Source of the DNA: Oxyruncus cristatus
Lineage: Eukaryota; Chordata; Aves; Passeriformes; Cotingidae
Direction: 5' to 3'
NCBI GenBank assembly: GCA_013399855.1
Contig: VXAY01002882.1
Span: 197,654 to 261,653, forward strand
DNA length: 64,000 bases
The position numbers were made by a program, and so were the translations under genes. Positions 1-12,100 of this stretch are shown here, in pieces. Positions within the stretch are counted from its first letter, which is position 1. Each line of letters opens with the position of its first letter. The notes under the pieces are model-generated. The model was not told the origin of the DNA. It made no database searches and worked only from the letters and a program-made list of their open reading frames with translations.

Positions 1-39
1 TACAGAATTGGGTGTTTTAACAAACAGAATTCCCTTCAG

Positions 40-85
40 TGAGATGTATATCATGCACCTGAATGCCAAAATCAGTAGTTGTAAG
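40..85 (+). CDS. possible small coding exon, product unknown
   Basis: A pyrimidine-rich acceptor (ending cccttcag) is followed by 46 bases and a good donor (AAG before gtaagg). One frame, entered after one base, is open and reads EMYIMHLNAKISSCK, ending at phase 0. The other two frames hit stops. The segment is very short, the window edge hides its left context, and no partner exon is visible. A splice-like arrangement of this size is expected by chance in 64 kb, so this is only a candidate. I recognise no protein family. Confidence 0.1.
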
Positions 86-728
86 GTAAGGAGACAGTAG
101 GGAGATAAAATATGCCTATGTATCTATGCACATACCTTTGCTGTAATAGAAAAAATAATAAGTCAGTGTGGCCATATCTCTCACATGTTATTTCCGTATG
201 AACACATGTTCACAGCAGTTTTCATGGTTTCCCAGTTATGTGTACCAAAAAATGTCAAGGGTGTTTGAGAGCAAGAGGTATTATCTTTTGAGTTATTTGT
301 AAAATTAGAAGCTTTGACAAAATCTAGGTGTGACTTAGGCTTTGAATTCAGAAAATTTTCTCCATATCAAAACTACTGTCATTTGTGATTACATCAGAGT
401 ATGACAACGTGCTAGTCCTATTAGTTCTTAAACATCTACTTAATTTTAATGTGAATAGTACTAGTGACTCTTATGAAGTTGTCTTCGTGGAACAGCTGTG
501 CACATGAAAAAGTAATGGCAGAATTCAGGTCTAAGATTATAAATACTTTGTTAATAAAATGAGCATAACTCTCATTGCAGTGAGGCCTAGAGTAAAGCAT
601 CTAAGCGATAGCTATTATTTAGCAGAATGACCTTCTGCACTTCTACTGAACTGTTGGTAGAAGAGGCATGTCATGTCCCGTCAGACCTAAACGGTGTGAG
701 CAAAAGTATTTCTCTTGGTGTCAGCTGC
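86..728. other. unassigned AT-rich DNA
   Basis: No repeat family, RNA gene or credible coding exon is visible between the small exon-like segment and the first assembly gap. Open frames here run into the gap and are under 70 codons. Confidence 0.6.
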
Positions 729-797
729 NNNNNNNNNNNNNNNNNNNNNNNNNNNNNNNNNNNNNNNNNNNNNNNNNNNNNNNNNNNNNNNNNNNNN
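729..797. other. assembly gap (69 N)
   Basis: A run of 69 undetermined bases. Open frames crossing it are artefacts of reading N as unknown residues. Confidence 0.99.
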
Positions 798-2730
798 CAC
801 AGGAGAAAGTGCCACCTCTCAAGCAGATGAATGCTGTTACTGGCTCTCTATGAAGTTTCACAGTACCTTTAGACCAGTGTGTTTTAGAGGACTGTGTCAT
901 CTGTGAATCACTGTATATCCTGTATTCTTGAGATATGCTCTGGTTTCTCCACATGCATCTATCTCATTTTGGTGGCTTATCAGGTGTAACTGTTTATTGT
1001 CTTGTCTTCATATGTCCACAGACATTTCTCTCCAGTCAAACAGTTTCTTCTTCATGGAATATATTGAAAGAAACTGTACCTCAAGTTACTCGTTACATCT
1101 CTTTGTTTTTGGTCCTCATTAATTCATAGAAACATTTCGGTTTCTTATAGTAAGTTTTATCATTACTACAAATAGCTCGTGGAAAATATTACTCCCTTTA
1201 TAATTTCACTGTTATATTTATTGTTTTAGCCACTTCTCCTCTTTGTTCTCTGTTATTCTTCCCACTCATGGAAGAATAGTTCTCAAATAGGATTCTTCTT
1301 GTCTTCTTATCATCGTGAAAGTCTACAAGAAAATTATTTTATATTATATGACATCTTAAGGAAGAGCACTTGACCCAAAATTAATCTATTTGCTTAGAGA
1401 GAATGAGTCACACTCTTGTAATTTGAGCACCTGCATTCCAAGACTGACTCTGCCAGCCTTTTCTAAGAGCACATGGCTGAGCCATAAATCAAGTCTGAGA
1501 GATACAAAGGTTTGGTCCCCAATATGGGAAGCTGACAACGTCACTGAAACAAAAGAAAATTAATTTACAAATTAATCAGCTTGTAGGTTATATTGTGCTA
1601 TGAACCACCTGCTTTAATTGCAATGGAACTTAGTGAAGAAATCTGGAGGTAAAAAGGTAAGCAGAAGTGCATTCAGATTCTGCCTTCCAGATGATATTTA
1701 GCAGTTTCATCAGGTTAAAGTTTGGCTTTTTCCTCGTTTTTTCTGTTGTGGCCAATACAGAAATTCACACTATATACTGATGTGTTTATTATTTGGCAAA
1801 CAGAGATACCTCATGCTTCCACCTTGTCTCTCCATGAAACCACTGCAAGGGCTATGTGAAGCAGTATGGTTCAGCGGGGGTTGAAATTAGGACCATAAGC
1901 TAGACCACAGGGCTGCTGTTCAACCTCCATGCTCTTTGTCTACTGCACATCTTTCTGCCATACAGTCTGTGGTTGCAGCAAGATAGGGTTTGGCAACCAC
2001 TGATAAGTATTAGTAGAACAGAATGGTAGAACCTGATTCCGTTTCATTACTTTTTTCTGACATTTCAGTTATGCAACAAAATTGCAAACCTTCAAATATA
2101 TATTTACTAAGAAAAGTAATTCAAAATACACTAGCTAGCACATGTAGTGCTGGGTTTTAGTCTAGTTCTCTCTCACTTCTAGTTGGAGATGCCATGGGGA
2201 ACCAGGACTTCTTAAACTTTCCTATGAAAACATTTGTAACTGATATGTCTCTTCAAAATAAATTGAATGCTATTGAAGCAGCATATTTAAATGAAGATAT
2301 ATTTAGCTGGAAATATTCTGGCTAGATCCAGTTGCTAGTTCTCTCTAACAGAACACAAGTGTTTTTCTACACTAGAAGAATTATAAAATCTTTGGCCTTT
2401 GAGAACTGCCTTTGTTCTCAGAATTGATGTTTAAATGAGGTAATAACAGGCATCTTTAAACTTAAAGTGTATTCCAGACCTTTGCAATGCAGGTTTACTG
2501 ATAATGAAGAACTGGGTAAATAAACTTTTCCCAACATCACCTGATCTCACCATCTGTCTGTAGTTTTTCCAGATCTTTTTTTCCAGAATTTTTCTGTGAA
2601 AACCCGTCACCCAGATCTAAAAAAAGATGAATAAACAGGCAATGTCAAACCTTTTTAAACAGGGCTTGAATCCTTCAGTATGAAGCATTATTACAGCCAC
2701 TGATCTTTTTGCAGTTATATAAGATCAATA

Positions 2731-2770
2731 ATGTTATGTAATTAAGTTATGTAAGTTATGTGAAGTTATG
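2731..2770 (+). repeat. imperfect short tandem repeat, unit about 9-10 bp (AAGTTATGT-like)
   Basis: About four imperfect copies of a unit resembling aagttatgt follow each other. It is a small degenerate minisatellite with no sign of function. Confidence 0.7.
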
Positions 2771-5700
2771 CAATTTGCACTCTTAAGTGTTTCCATTTTC
2801 TTCTACCATTTTCTTTATTTCCTCAGAATAGGATCCATAATTTAGGAAGTTTAGTTAACAGACTAGTTTTTACCCAGGACTTTCTATATTTATCAAATGT
2901 GAGAATAATTCAGATAACCTAGTAACAATGATGTCTGTAAACATTAAAAAAAAAAAAAAGTCTTCTTTTAAATAATTATAAGGAAGGAATGGACCTACAA
3001 GCCTATTGATGATCCCAGAACTGATGGGGAAAAAAAGAGGAATACATATTTATTTTTTTTCTCTTAAGGGAATCTTTCATTAATTTTTCAGATTTTATGA
3101 GATTGATATTGAATGAACTAATGCTAATGATGTGGAGAATGCAATCACCCTGGACTAGTTTAATGCATAAACCTTTGTGTTATCCTTGTAATCAGAGCTC
3201 ACGTGGAGAAATGTATTTAATTACAAGTGTAAATGGCATGATGCTATGTAGTGTGAGTGGAGCCATGGCAGCAACAGCCCTTACTGCCAGGTTGTAATCA
3301 GTATAGATATTTTACCTGTGGTGGCTGGTGAGCAGGTAAAACTCTGCAGCTAAACCACAGAGGCATGAACTAATATTATGGTAGTAGGGTAAGCCCATTT
3401 TGCACACATCTTTGTTTTCAGGATTACTGCCTTGAACCAAAACTTCCTGTTGCCTCCAGGGAATATTTGAAATACTTTAGGGACTGATGGCATGATAGCT
3501 AGCAAGTAGTTGGATCTGGGTCACCTCATTTACTCAGACAGGCTTCCCATTTATTTCAGTTTCAAGTCAACATATACTGAAAAGGGGCTTCTCTCCGTAT
3601 GATTATTACTATTACTACCATATATTTAAAATTAGCAGTGATTAATAGTGAAATTTTACAAGAGCATGTGCTTTTCCATGTTTTGCTATATATGTGCTTT
3701 CCAGATCCATCCTACATCTCCTCTTTATATAACCTTGAATAGGCACTACATCTACTGCCTGCCACAGTCTGCATGAGACACCATCAGCTCAGGACAAAAC
3801 CTTTAGAGCAGTGCTCTTTTGATTTGAAGATGTTCAGATGCAGAAGTGTCCCTCAAACCTTTTATTCAGCTGCCTATTTTGTAGCATATGAATTTCTTCT
3901 GCCTGAGTCTATCAAGTGTAAAGTCCTACGTGGAGTCAGCATCTAGTTGTCAAATATTTTGGCTTCTCTATAATGTAAAGACAGGCAGTAGAATTGTTAT
4001 ATATTGTTGCTCCATCTTTTTGTTTCTTTTGAGGAAATTTTTGGCATTTGTGAGAGGATAGAAAATGATATGAATGGCATTCTGTTTATGGTGGGAAGTC
4101 TTTATCAAGTAGGAAGACTTTATATCATTTCCTAGCTATGCTCAGAATTTCATTTCAATCTCTTTAGGCTTGTTTGCTTGACACTCAGATCCCTTCAAAA
4201 CAAGCCTTTAAGGCACTGCTTTCAGCTGATGTGGGACATTTTCCAGGCACTCACTGTTCTGTTTCTGTGCAAATTCTTAATGGCTCTAATCTGACGAATG
4301 TATGTGTTTTCAGTACACAGAAAATGTGTAATTCAGGGGAGTTCTTCTTGTAGTCAATGGAGAGAAATTGGTGCCAGTGAAGGTCAGTTAAAAATGCTTA
4401 AATCTAAAGGTCGAAATTAGACAGTCGGATTATCTCTATAAGTATTCCTTACCTAATTTTTTTACTAATCCAGCTGATCAGAGGTGCTTTGAGAATGTTG
4501 CATACTAAAACTAGCAATTTTCCAGGTAAAATAGTGTTTCCACTGTTTTTAATGGTCAATGTATACCTTACTTTTCTTAGAGAAGTCCAGTAATTATTGT
4601 AGAAAGATATGTTGTCAGTGGTAAATCTCGTTTAAATTATGGATATCAAGCCTTTGTTTGTGAAGAAAGGCAAGGTTGACTGCCGCTGTGTAAAAAGATC
4701 AGGGAGGTATCGCACTGTGCCCACACTGAGCCTTCTGCATTCTCACTCTGAAATGGGCTGTGCACCAGCAGGTCAAGTTTGCAGATACTTTTTGTGATTT
4801 GAAGAGAATACCAACAATTTTAAAATTCTGTCTGGAAAATTTGCTGGATATATTTAAAATCAGGGGACAAGTCGAAGAAATTGCTGGTTGACACAAGTCT
4901 CGGTGGGTTGCAGACCATTGCTCTGGGGTCAGGGCCAGAGTCATGCAGGACATACGAAGCGCCACTTGGTAGATGATGTGCTTCTGGAGAGCAGAAAGTG
5001 CACCGTCCTGGAAATTTCTTCAATAAGCAAGTGAAAGTACACCAGAAATTGATTTAAGATGAATTTTAATTTTGAACAGCAAATGCCCTAGTAAAAAAAA
5101 AAAAAATTCCTAATCAGATCTCTGAGCCTTTCAATAAATTCACATTCACAGCAAAGCAGTTTCATCTTATGAGACTATGCTAGAACATAAAGGTAAAAAT
5201 AAAACAAAACAAACAGAAAAAAAGCCCCCCAAAAACCCAACGTGATGGAAAAGAAAGGATTTGAAGCCTAGCTCTGCTTTTTAAGCCATGTCTGACTGTA
5301 GAGATAATTAATTGAATCCTTTCAGTGTTTGGTTGACCAAAACTGTCTTAGAAAAGAGAATGGGAGACCTTACTCCTAGATGCATTCCTATTCCAAGACA
5401 AATAGATAAAACATTACTGTTAAAAGCTTCCCAATATGCCAACAATAAAGAAAACACTAAAAAAGGAAATAATAGTAAGTGACTATGCTGAGAAAGCCAC
5501 ACACACATTATGTACTCTAAGGTGAGTTTGTTTAGACACAAGTCCTTACAGTTTACATTAATTGCAAACATACCTCATGGACAATGGGGATATAATCAAA
5601 ACTATTTTAGATAACAGACATTAACATGATTGTTAAATTTGCAGCTCCATATACTTAAGCCATAAATTATATATAACTTAAGTCATGAATTAATCTGTGT

Positions 5701-8057
5701 AGCAGTTAAAAGTTCACATTATTCACATAAGGAAAACAAGGAAAAATTGTGCAAAAAAATTTCTCATGCAGATTGAATTACATTTGTTGGTTTTTCTGGA
5801 AGTCAGTTTTCTAATGTCAGATCTCTTTTTACTGAAGTAGCTAACATTAAAAAACATTCCTTCACTTTCTCCCCTAAACCCAGTCCAAATTGCTTTTCCA
5901 TTATAAAATGAATATAAAAGCAATTCATATGATTGATAAGGGCGGACATTGTTAGAATACTCCACTTCTGATTGACTTGCTGTACTTCATGGCACAACAA
6001 GTTGTGTTATCTCTCTGCTTTTACTTTAATCTAAATCTGTTGATGGTTGTTTTTTTAAGACTGAATATATTTCTTAAAATTGTTTGAAATCATTCTCAGG
6101 TTTCTTCAGAAGATAATTCTTACTCTGGGGATGATATATGACTCTGATTCTATCTCTTACTTCAACAAACCTCCATTTTCCTCAATTTAGAAATGGATAA
6201 GTAGTCGTCATAACGCAAAAAGCTATCTGTAACAACATTCACCAAAGAAATGAGAGCAATAGCTGTACTTTTGAACAGACAAAAATTTCAAATGAATAGT
6301 TACAAAATATTCTGCCTAGCTGTAATATTTACAAAAAGCATCAAAAATGTGTGTATCCATCAGTAGTCTGTAGGCACTGCAGGGTTAAATTATTTTTTTT
6401 TGCTAGTCAACAGCACAAGACCAAGGTAATTTTAACCTTTTGATCCTGTTTGTATTAAAGACATAGAAATATTTGGGCATTTGTAGACAGAGCAGAAAAT
6501 CACATTGTTCCTTTTGAAGACAGTGGGAGCTGAAAGCATTTAGCTTCTCACATGGCAAGTCCAGTGCCTCCCCACACCAAATAAAAACCTCATTCACTTT
6601 GAAAACATTGTTAATTAATAAATAATAAGAACCTGACATAAAAATGAATCTTTATTTCAGAGCTCCAATAGGGAATTTTGAAAATCTCCTGAAAGGTCAT
6701 TCTGGATCAGTGCTTCTCTAAAACTGTAGCTTGTTTTGTCTGCAGCCATTAGTAGAATACATTAGACTGATATCCACTCTTGCACAGAAAAATGGACCTA
6801 AAGATCACGTATGAATGTAATTTTTCAATTTTCCTTCTATTTTCTCTTTCCATTTCTTTGTTATGACAGTAGAGAAAACAGACTATCTTACTATATCCTA
6901 TCATCTCATCTTCTGGTTCTGACATGAAAAAGCAGAGTTCAGAGAAATAGAAGCTAATATTTCCTTACAAATACACTGCACTATTTCATAACCACTATAA
7001 GATACTGTTTTGTTTCATCATTGACTAAGGTTCATACTGATTTATTTTTTTTTCTGATTCAGAACTCTCTAAGACTTCTCTAAGATGTTTCATTCACCTG
7101 CTGGATTGCACTGAATACAGACAAGTAATAGAAGCAGAAAAGACATATCTTGATTTATCCTTTTTATGTATTCCTTTGAATTTATACAAATGTGTCAGCG
7201 TATTGTCCCCAAAGGAGAATCATTGTGATATTCTCAGAGGCAGATAGATACTTAACTCAGATTTGGATCTTTTTATGAGTAATCTTCACTTTAATGAGTT
7301 TAAATATTTACAAACAGTTTATCATGTCAGAAATCAATGAAGGAACTTACAAAAGAAGCTAAAGCAATTTCTGGCTGTCCATTGCCATAATATATTTTTA
7401 CTTAATTAAAGGAAATAAAAATTTTCAGTTAAGGACGGCATGACCTTATAATATATAAAGGAATGAACATTTTACAAAACTGAATTGAAGAGGACTTTAT
7501 TCTGTGAAACCGATTTGGAGAGATTGGTAAATGATGTATATTCAGATTTAGCAAAAAAAATAAATATATAGTTTTCAAAATTATTAAAGGCTGCTTGTGT
7601 TCCTAGAACTCTCCCTGGAACAACAAGAGGTCACTTAAAGTGATGGCTCATTTTACTCTCGTCTCTTAGCAGTTGGATTAGGTGGGCAACATTATCATCT
7701 CTGCTCTTTAGTTCTTTCATTCTCAAAATCTCTGAGGAAAGATCTTTATTTCTCAGATTTTACCAAAATGATTTTCCTTCTGGGGTTTGGAAGGATTAGT
7801 GAGGTTATGAAAGAAAATGGGATTATGGTTTAGTGGCTGGACACATGGGTGGCAGAGACTGCTCTAATGCAGCAGTACTGAGAGCTCAGTGTCAGCCTGC
7901 TGCACTGTACTTCCTGGTCATCAAGCTGGGGCAGCTGTCTGCCAGATGGGGCTCAGAGTGACGGGGACATTATTGTGTTCAAACATGCCTCTGAGAGATG
8001 AAATAGTTTGTTTAAAATGTGAGTTTTCATGAATTTCTACACAGATGTCTCTGTATC

Positions 8058-8076
8058 TTTTTTTTTTTTTTTTTTT
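8058..8076 (+). repeat. T homopolymer, 19 bp
   Basis: An uninterrupted run of 19 T. No retrotransposon body abuts it on either side, so I do not read it as a retrotransposon tail. Confidence 0.95.
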
Positions 8077-8708
8077 GATTTTTGGGGTTTTTTTGTGGCT
8101 ATTCAAAATTCTTAAAACCAATTTAATTTTCTTGGCAAGGTTGATAATCCCCATTTCTCATGCAGATGCTGAATGGATACTGCTTTTCCTGCAGTGTAGT
8201 GGAGACATCAGGAAAGAATACCAACCCTATGATTAATCTCATCTAATAAATTCAATTTTTAATGGAGGTGTTCGATCCAGCTGGTCAGACGAGTCAATTC
8301 ATATAAGCAATATTTGAATCAAAATCAGTAAGAAAACACAGACACTATTCAGAAAAGTGTATTATTAAGCTGTAATACATGTTCATAATACCAGTTCTTT
8401 GTGAGCTCTTAGTTCTGAATGCACAGTTATCAGCTTCAAGCCTGCAGTTCACTCTTCTTTGTGCCTTTAATAAGTACTTTAAAGCACTTTAGCATGAAGA
8501 AAAGTTTTTCTTCACTTGTGGAAAACACAGGGTTTTGAACAACCTCTACCTTAAACTGTGTTCTCAGTATTGCTTTCAATTACACTTCACATGAGACTGC
8601 CATGGAGCTGTTGGGCATAGCAAACAGGTTATACAAGAGCACCCCCTGGATAAAGCAAAAAGTGAAATAATTTCCTCCTCGTCATTCTTACAGGTTATTT
8701 TGGCACGT

Positions 8709-9176
8709 TCATTGTACTACTTTGAATTGGCTTGTTTCACAGAATTGTTCTGTTTTTCCTGAGAACTGACTTAGAGTGTGTGTACGTGTATTGAGGGGCA
8801 GGCAGCAAGAGAGAAAACGTGCTTTGCTATTAATGTTCATCGCACACAGAGACATGACAGACATTGCATAGATTTTAACAGAAAATAGTCTGGGTGTGGT
8901 ATTGAACACAGAGACCAAAGCGGATGAGCCGACTCCCACGTGGGGAAGTTTTCCAGTCTTACTTCTGTTCTCGAATACTGATGTCTTTGAAGCCTGTGGC
9001 TGCTGTAATTGGCTACATCTACAACAGCACATTAAATAGGCTGGGGAGTAAACATTGTTTAGTTGTTTGCATGCACCATAGCCCAGTTTTGACCCGCACC
9101 AGCTAGAGTCCTCACAGATACCCATGCGCAGTTCAAGGGTTAGCAAGGACCACAGACAGTTTCCACTAAGTTGCAT
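8709..9176 (-). other. 155-codon open frame of unknown meaning, less AT-rich island
   Basis: This is the longest open frame in the window outside identified repeats: 155 codons from ATG to stop on the minus strand. The product would be rich in Cys, Ser and Leu, with no signal peptide, membrane segment or domain I can recognise. The DNA is locally less AT-rich and keeps a few CpGs, including a CACGTG E-box inside a CCCACGTGGG palindrome near 8,936-8,945 and an inverted CCAAT box near 9,008-9,012. In a base composition like this, one such frame in 64 kb on both strands is about what chance allows. A regulatory element or non-coding exon is as likely as a protein. Confidence 0.12.
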
Positions 9177-12100
9177 GATCTTTTAAGGAAAGAAAATTTA
9201 TATTGTATTATCACAAGCTGAGCCATGCCTCTTGCTTTCCAGCTGAGGTATTTTACTTCATTATTGGCATTTTATGGAACAAAATAACATAGCCCCTTGG
9301 TAAAGTACTAATTTGCCACCTAAGATCTCGGTTCCTAACTGTGCTGTATGAAGAACTGATAAGTTCTCCAAGGTGTTTATTCCACTCATTTCCAACAAAA
9401 CTGAGATATTTAGTTACATTTGCAGATCTCTATGTATCCATCTATGGAAAGCAAAGTGAGGACTACAGTGTTTTTGTATGCTGATGAGTAGAAACATTAA
9501 AAAGTGCAATGTACAAAATCCAGTGGTCATGGGGACCATAATACTTCAAAACATAGAAGTGGTGTGCAGTGAGAAGATTATTTGTTCTTTAAAATTCTTT
9601 CCCATCTCCTCGTGTCTTAACCTGATTGTATTAACCCATTCCTTTGAGAATTAGTAAGACACAGACTTCTGAGGATGCAAAATGTGTGCAGTGCAGCATG
9701 AAATGCATATAACGTTAATCTTGTTTAAGTATCTTGCCAGGCATTTAGAAGTTTTACTGATTGCATTTACTGAAATACCAGAAAGAGCTGTGTGAAAAAT
9801 ACACAGTTTTAGAGGAGAAAAGAAGAAAATGGTAGTTTATATTTTTAACACTTTTAGTTAAAACATCTTTTAATTAAAATGAGAAGAGGACTTGCTCCCT
9901 AGCATGTGTGTTAAACTCTGGAAAGTAAACAGCTTAAACTAAGCACCTCTGGAGTACAGTTTACTTCATCGTCTTCATGCATCTGTGCCTTTGGCAGCTC
10001 AGCACTAGATAAACATTAACATTAAATACCTGTTCATCTTGCATCCATGCTACTTAGCATAACCTTAGAGATATTTTCTCATTTCTCAGATACCAAGGAT
10101 ATGACCACACTCACAATATTTTTATCCTTGTACAGTGTGTGTCCTTTATATCTCAGGAAAGTCACAAAAGAAAACATTTTTGTCTTCTAAGGCTTGTGTG
10201 GAGTCACCATATACCAACACACACTCCTTATTTTGGATGCTGTATGATTAAAACAGAATAATGCAAAAATAGACTGAAAATAAAGTACAATTTAAAAGAA
10301 CAATTGTCTGTTGAAAACTGAGATTTGTATCTGAAAGTAATGATCCAGTAAGCATGTCTCCGTAGGGTCATAAGGAAGATGCACATAGTGCGAATTTGAG
10401 ACTTTACAGCCATTGCTAAGTGAAGACCAACACTGAACGAGGCATTACTGGAAATGTAGCAATTGGGATTACCAGGCACTTTTCTAGAGTCTCTAGTAGA
10501 GTTTGCTGTCATTATGTTCCCATGATTTCATTTTCTAGGTTCTGAAATATCCCTTCTCTTTCTTAACTTAGCTATGGTGCTTCAGAGAGTACCCCATGCA
10601 CAGTAGCAGTTAACAACAGAATATGATAACTGCATGCTTGTTAATGACTTTGGAATTATACAAAAATGAGTTCTCTATTTAAACAAAAAATCAATTCTTT
10701 TCAAAAAAGTAAGGAAAATATCAGGGAAGTTTATTTCTTATTTGTTGAAGTAAAAAATCAACATCACTCCATTCAAAAGCTTGAAATGTATTCTAAAGTA
10801 CTTCCAATACTATTTTTAAAGTACTGTCTGTGTTAACCAAGCATAGTTTATAGGGCTTTTGCACTGTCTTAGGTGTCTTTGACATAACAAATTCCAATGG
10901 AATTGGTTTATATAATCCATAAAATACCACATGGATTTTAACTTCAGAATTCAGTATTTGCCCTGCTTCAATTATACACAGCTCTTGCACACAGCATCAA
11001 CATTATTGTCTCAATACATTCTTTTTGAAGACCCCTTTTTAATGTAGAGAATAAGGACATATTCAAATTTGTCCTTCTCTGGACTAACATTCCCAAGCAT
11101 CTGTTATTCCACTTCCTAATCTCTTTGACATTTGCTCCTGGGTAAACCATTCCCATAACATCTTCTGGCCTGCAGTGCATATATCTCTTTGCAGTGCAAA
11201 ATTTCCTGGAGATTCCTGTTTCCTGGTAATCTGAATAAAATAATGAGTTTTTGATTTAAAACTTACAGACGTGAAGTAGTTTCATGTGAAAGGTATGTGA
11301 GAGGTTCCTTTTGTAAAATACAACAGGGATGATAACACATTTGACTGCAGATGCTGTAAATCATAAAAGTATAGTTACAATTGCAAATCATGTTGTTTCC
11401 TGCTTAGTTTTTTTTATTTGACAGCAGTTGGGTGGCAAATATGTGCAACACAAACAGATCTTTTGGACCAGCCCACAAATTCTCCTTTAAATATAGTCAT
11501 TCCATAGAAAATATTGTTATCTAGGCATGGATATATATGTACAATCATAGATACATTAACACCTATTATGTGGGGAATGGACACATCAGAGCTCACTTGC
11601 TGTGGATAATTTGGATGAAATCTCTTGCTAGAAAGGAAGCCACATACATACGCAGATTACTTACCAACAAGAAATAGTATGTTCTTATTTTAATTTGGAT
11701 AAACAGAGCTGCCAATTCATAAATCAAAGTAATCTGTTTTAATTACAGTACTGCCAAGAGAAATCACTTTAATAGTTCAGATCTCCACTCATGCAGATGT
11801 ATAAGGAAACATCACAGTAACATGAATTTTCTCGAGGACATATACACTGCACATCATGTTTGCTCTCACTAACTTCTGAAGACGTGTGATGGCTCTTTCA
11901 GAATAACTAAAAAATGAGTGTGCTTGTCTTTGGCTTGACTATCACAGTATGTATACTTTTAATTATCTGCTAAATCTTCCTCATACAAAAATAATTCCCA
12001 ACTGAAATGCCTCATTCTGGTCAAGATTTCCTCATCCTGAATGCATACTTAGTCTCTCTGCTCCACATTCATAAATAGCTTGAGAGCTTTCAAGCATCTG

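Larger units (their letters stand above)
798..8708. other. long unassigned AT-rich stretch
   Basis: Nearly 8 kb without a recognisable transposon, RNA gene or exon. Reading frames are short and show no family motif. Simple-sequence tracts include an A-run at 2,946-2,959, A-runs near 5,094-5,106, an A-rich patch near 5,185-5,235 and a T-run at 8,058-8,076. Isolated splice-donor-like sites (for example near 1,652 and 5,521) lack convincing upstream acceptors with an open frame. The stretch is consistent with intergenic or deep intronic bird DNA. Confidence 0.55.

Noticed and set aside
8058..8076. Poly-T run as the tail of an inverted retrotransposon
   Set aside because: No LINE or SINE body is recognisable next to it, and CR1 does not end in poly-A.
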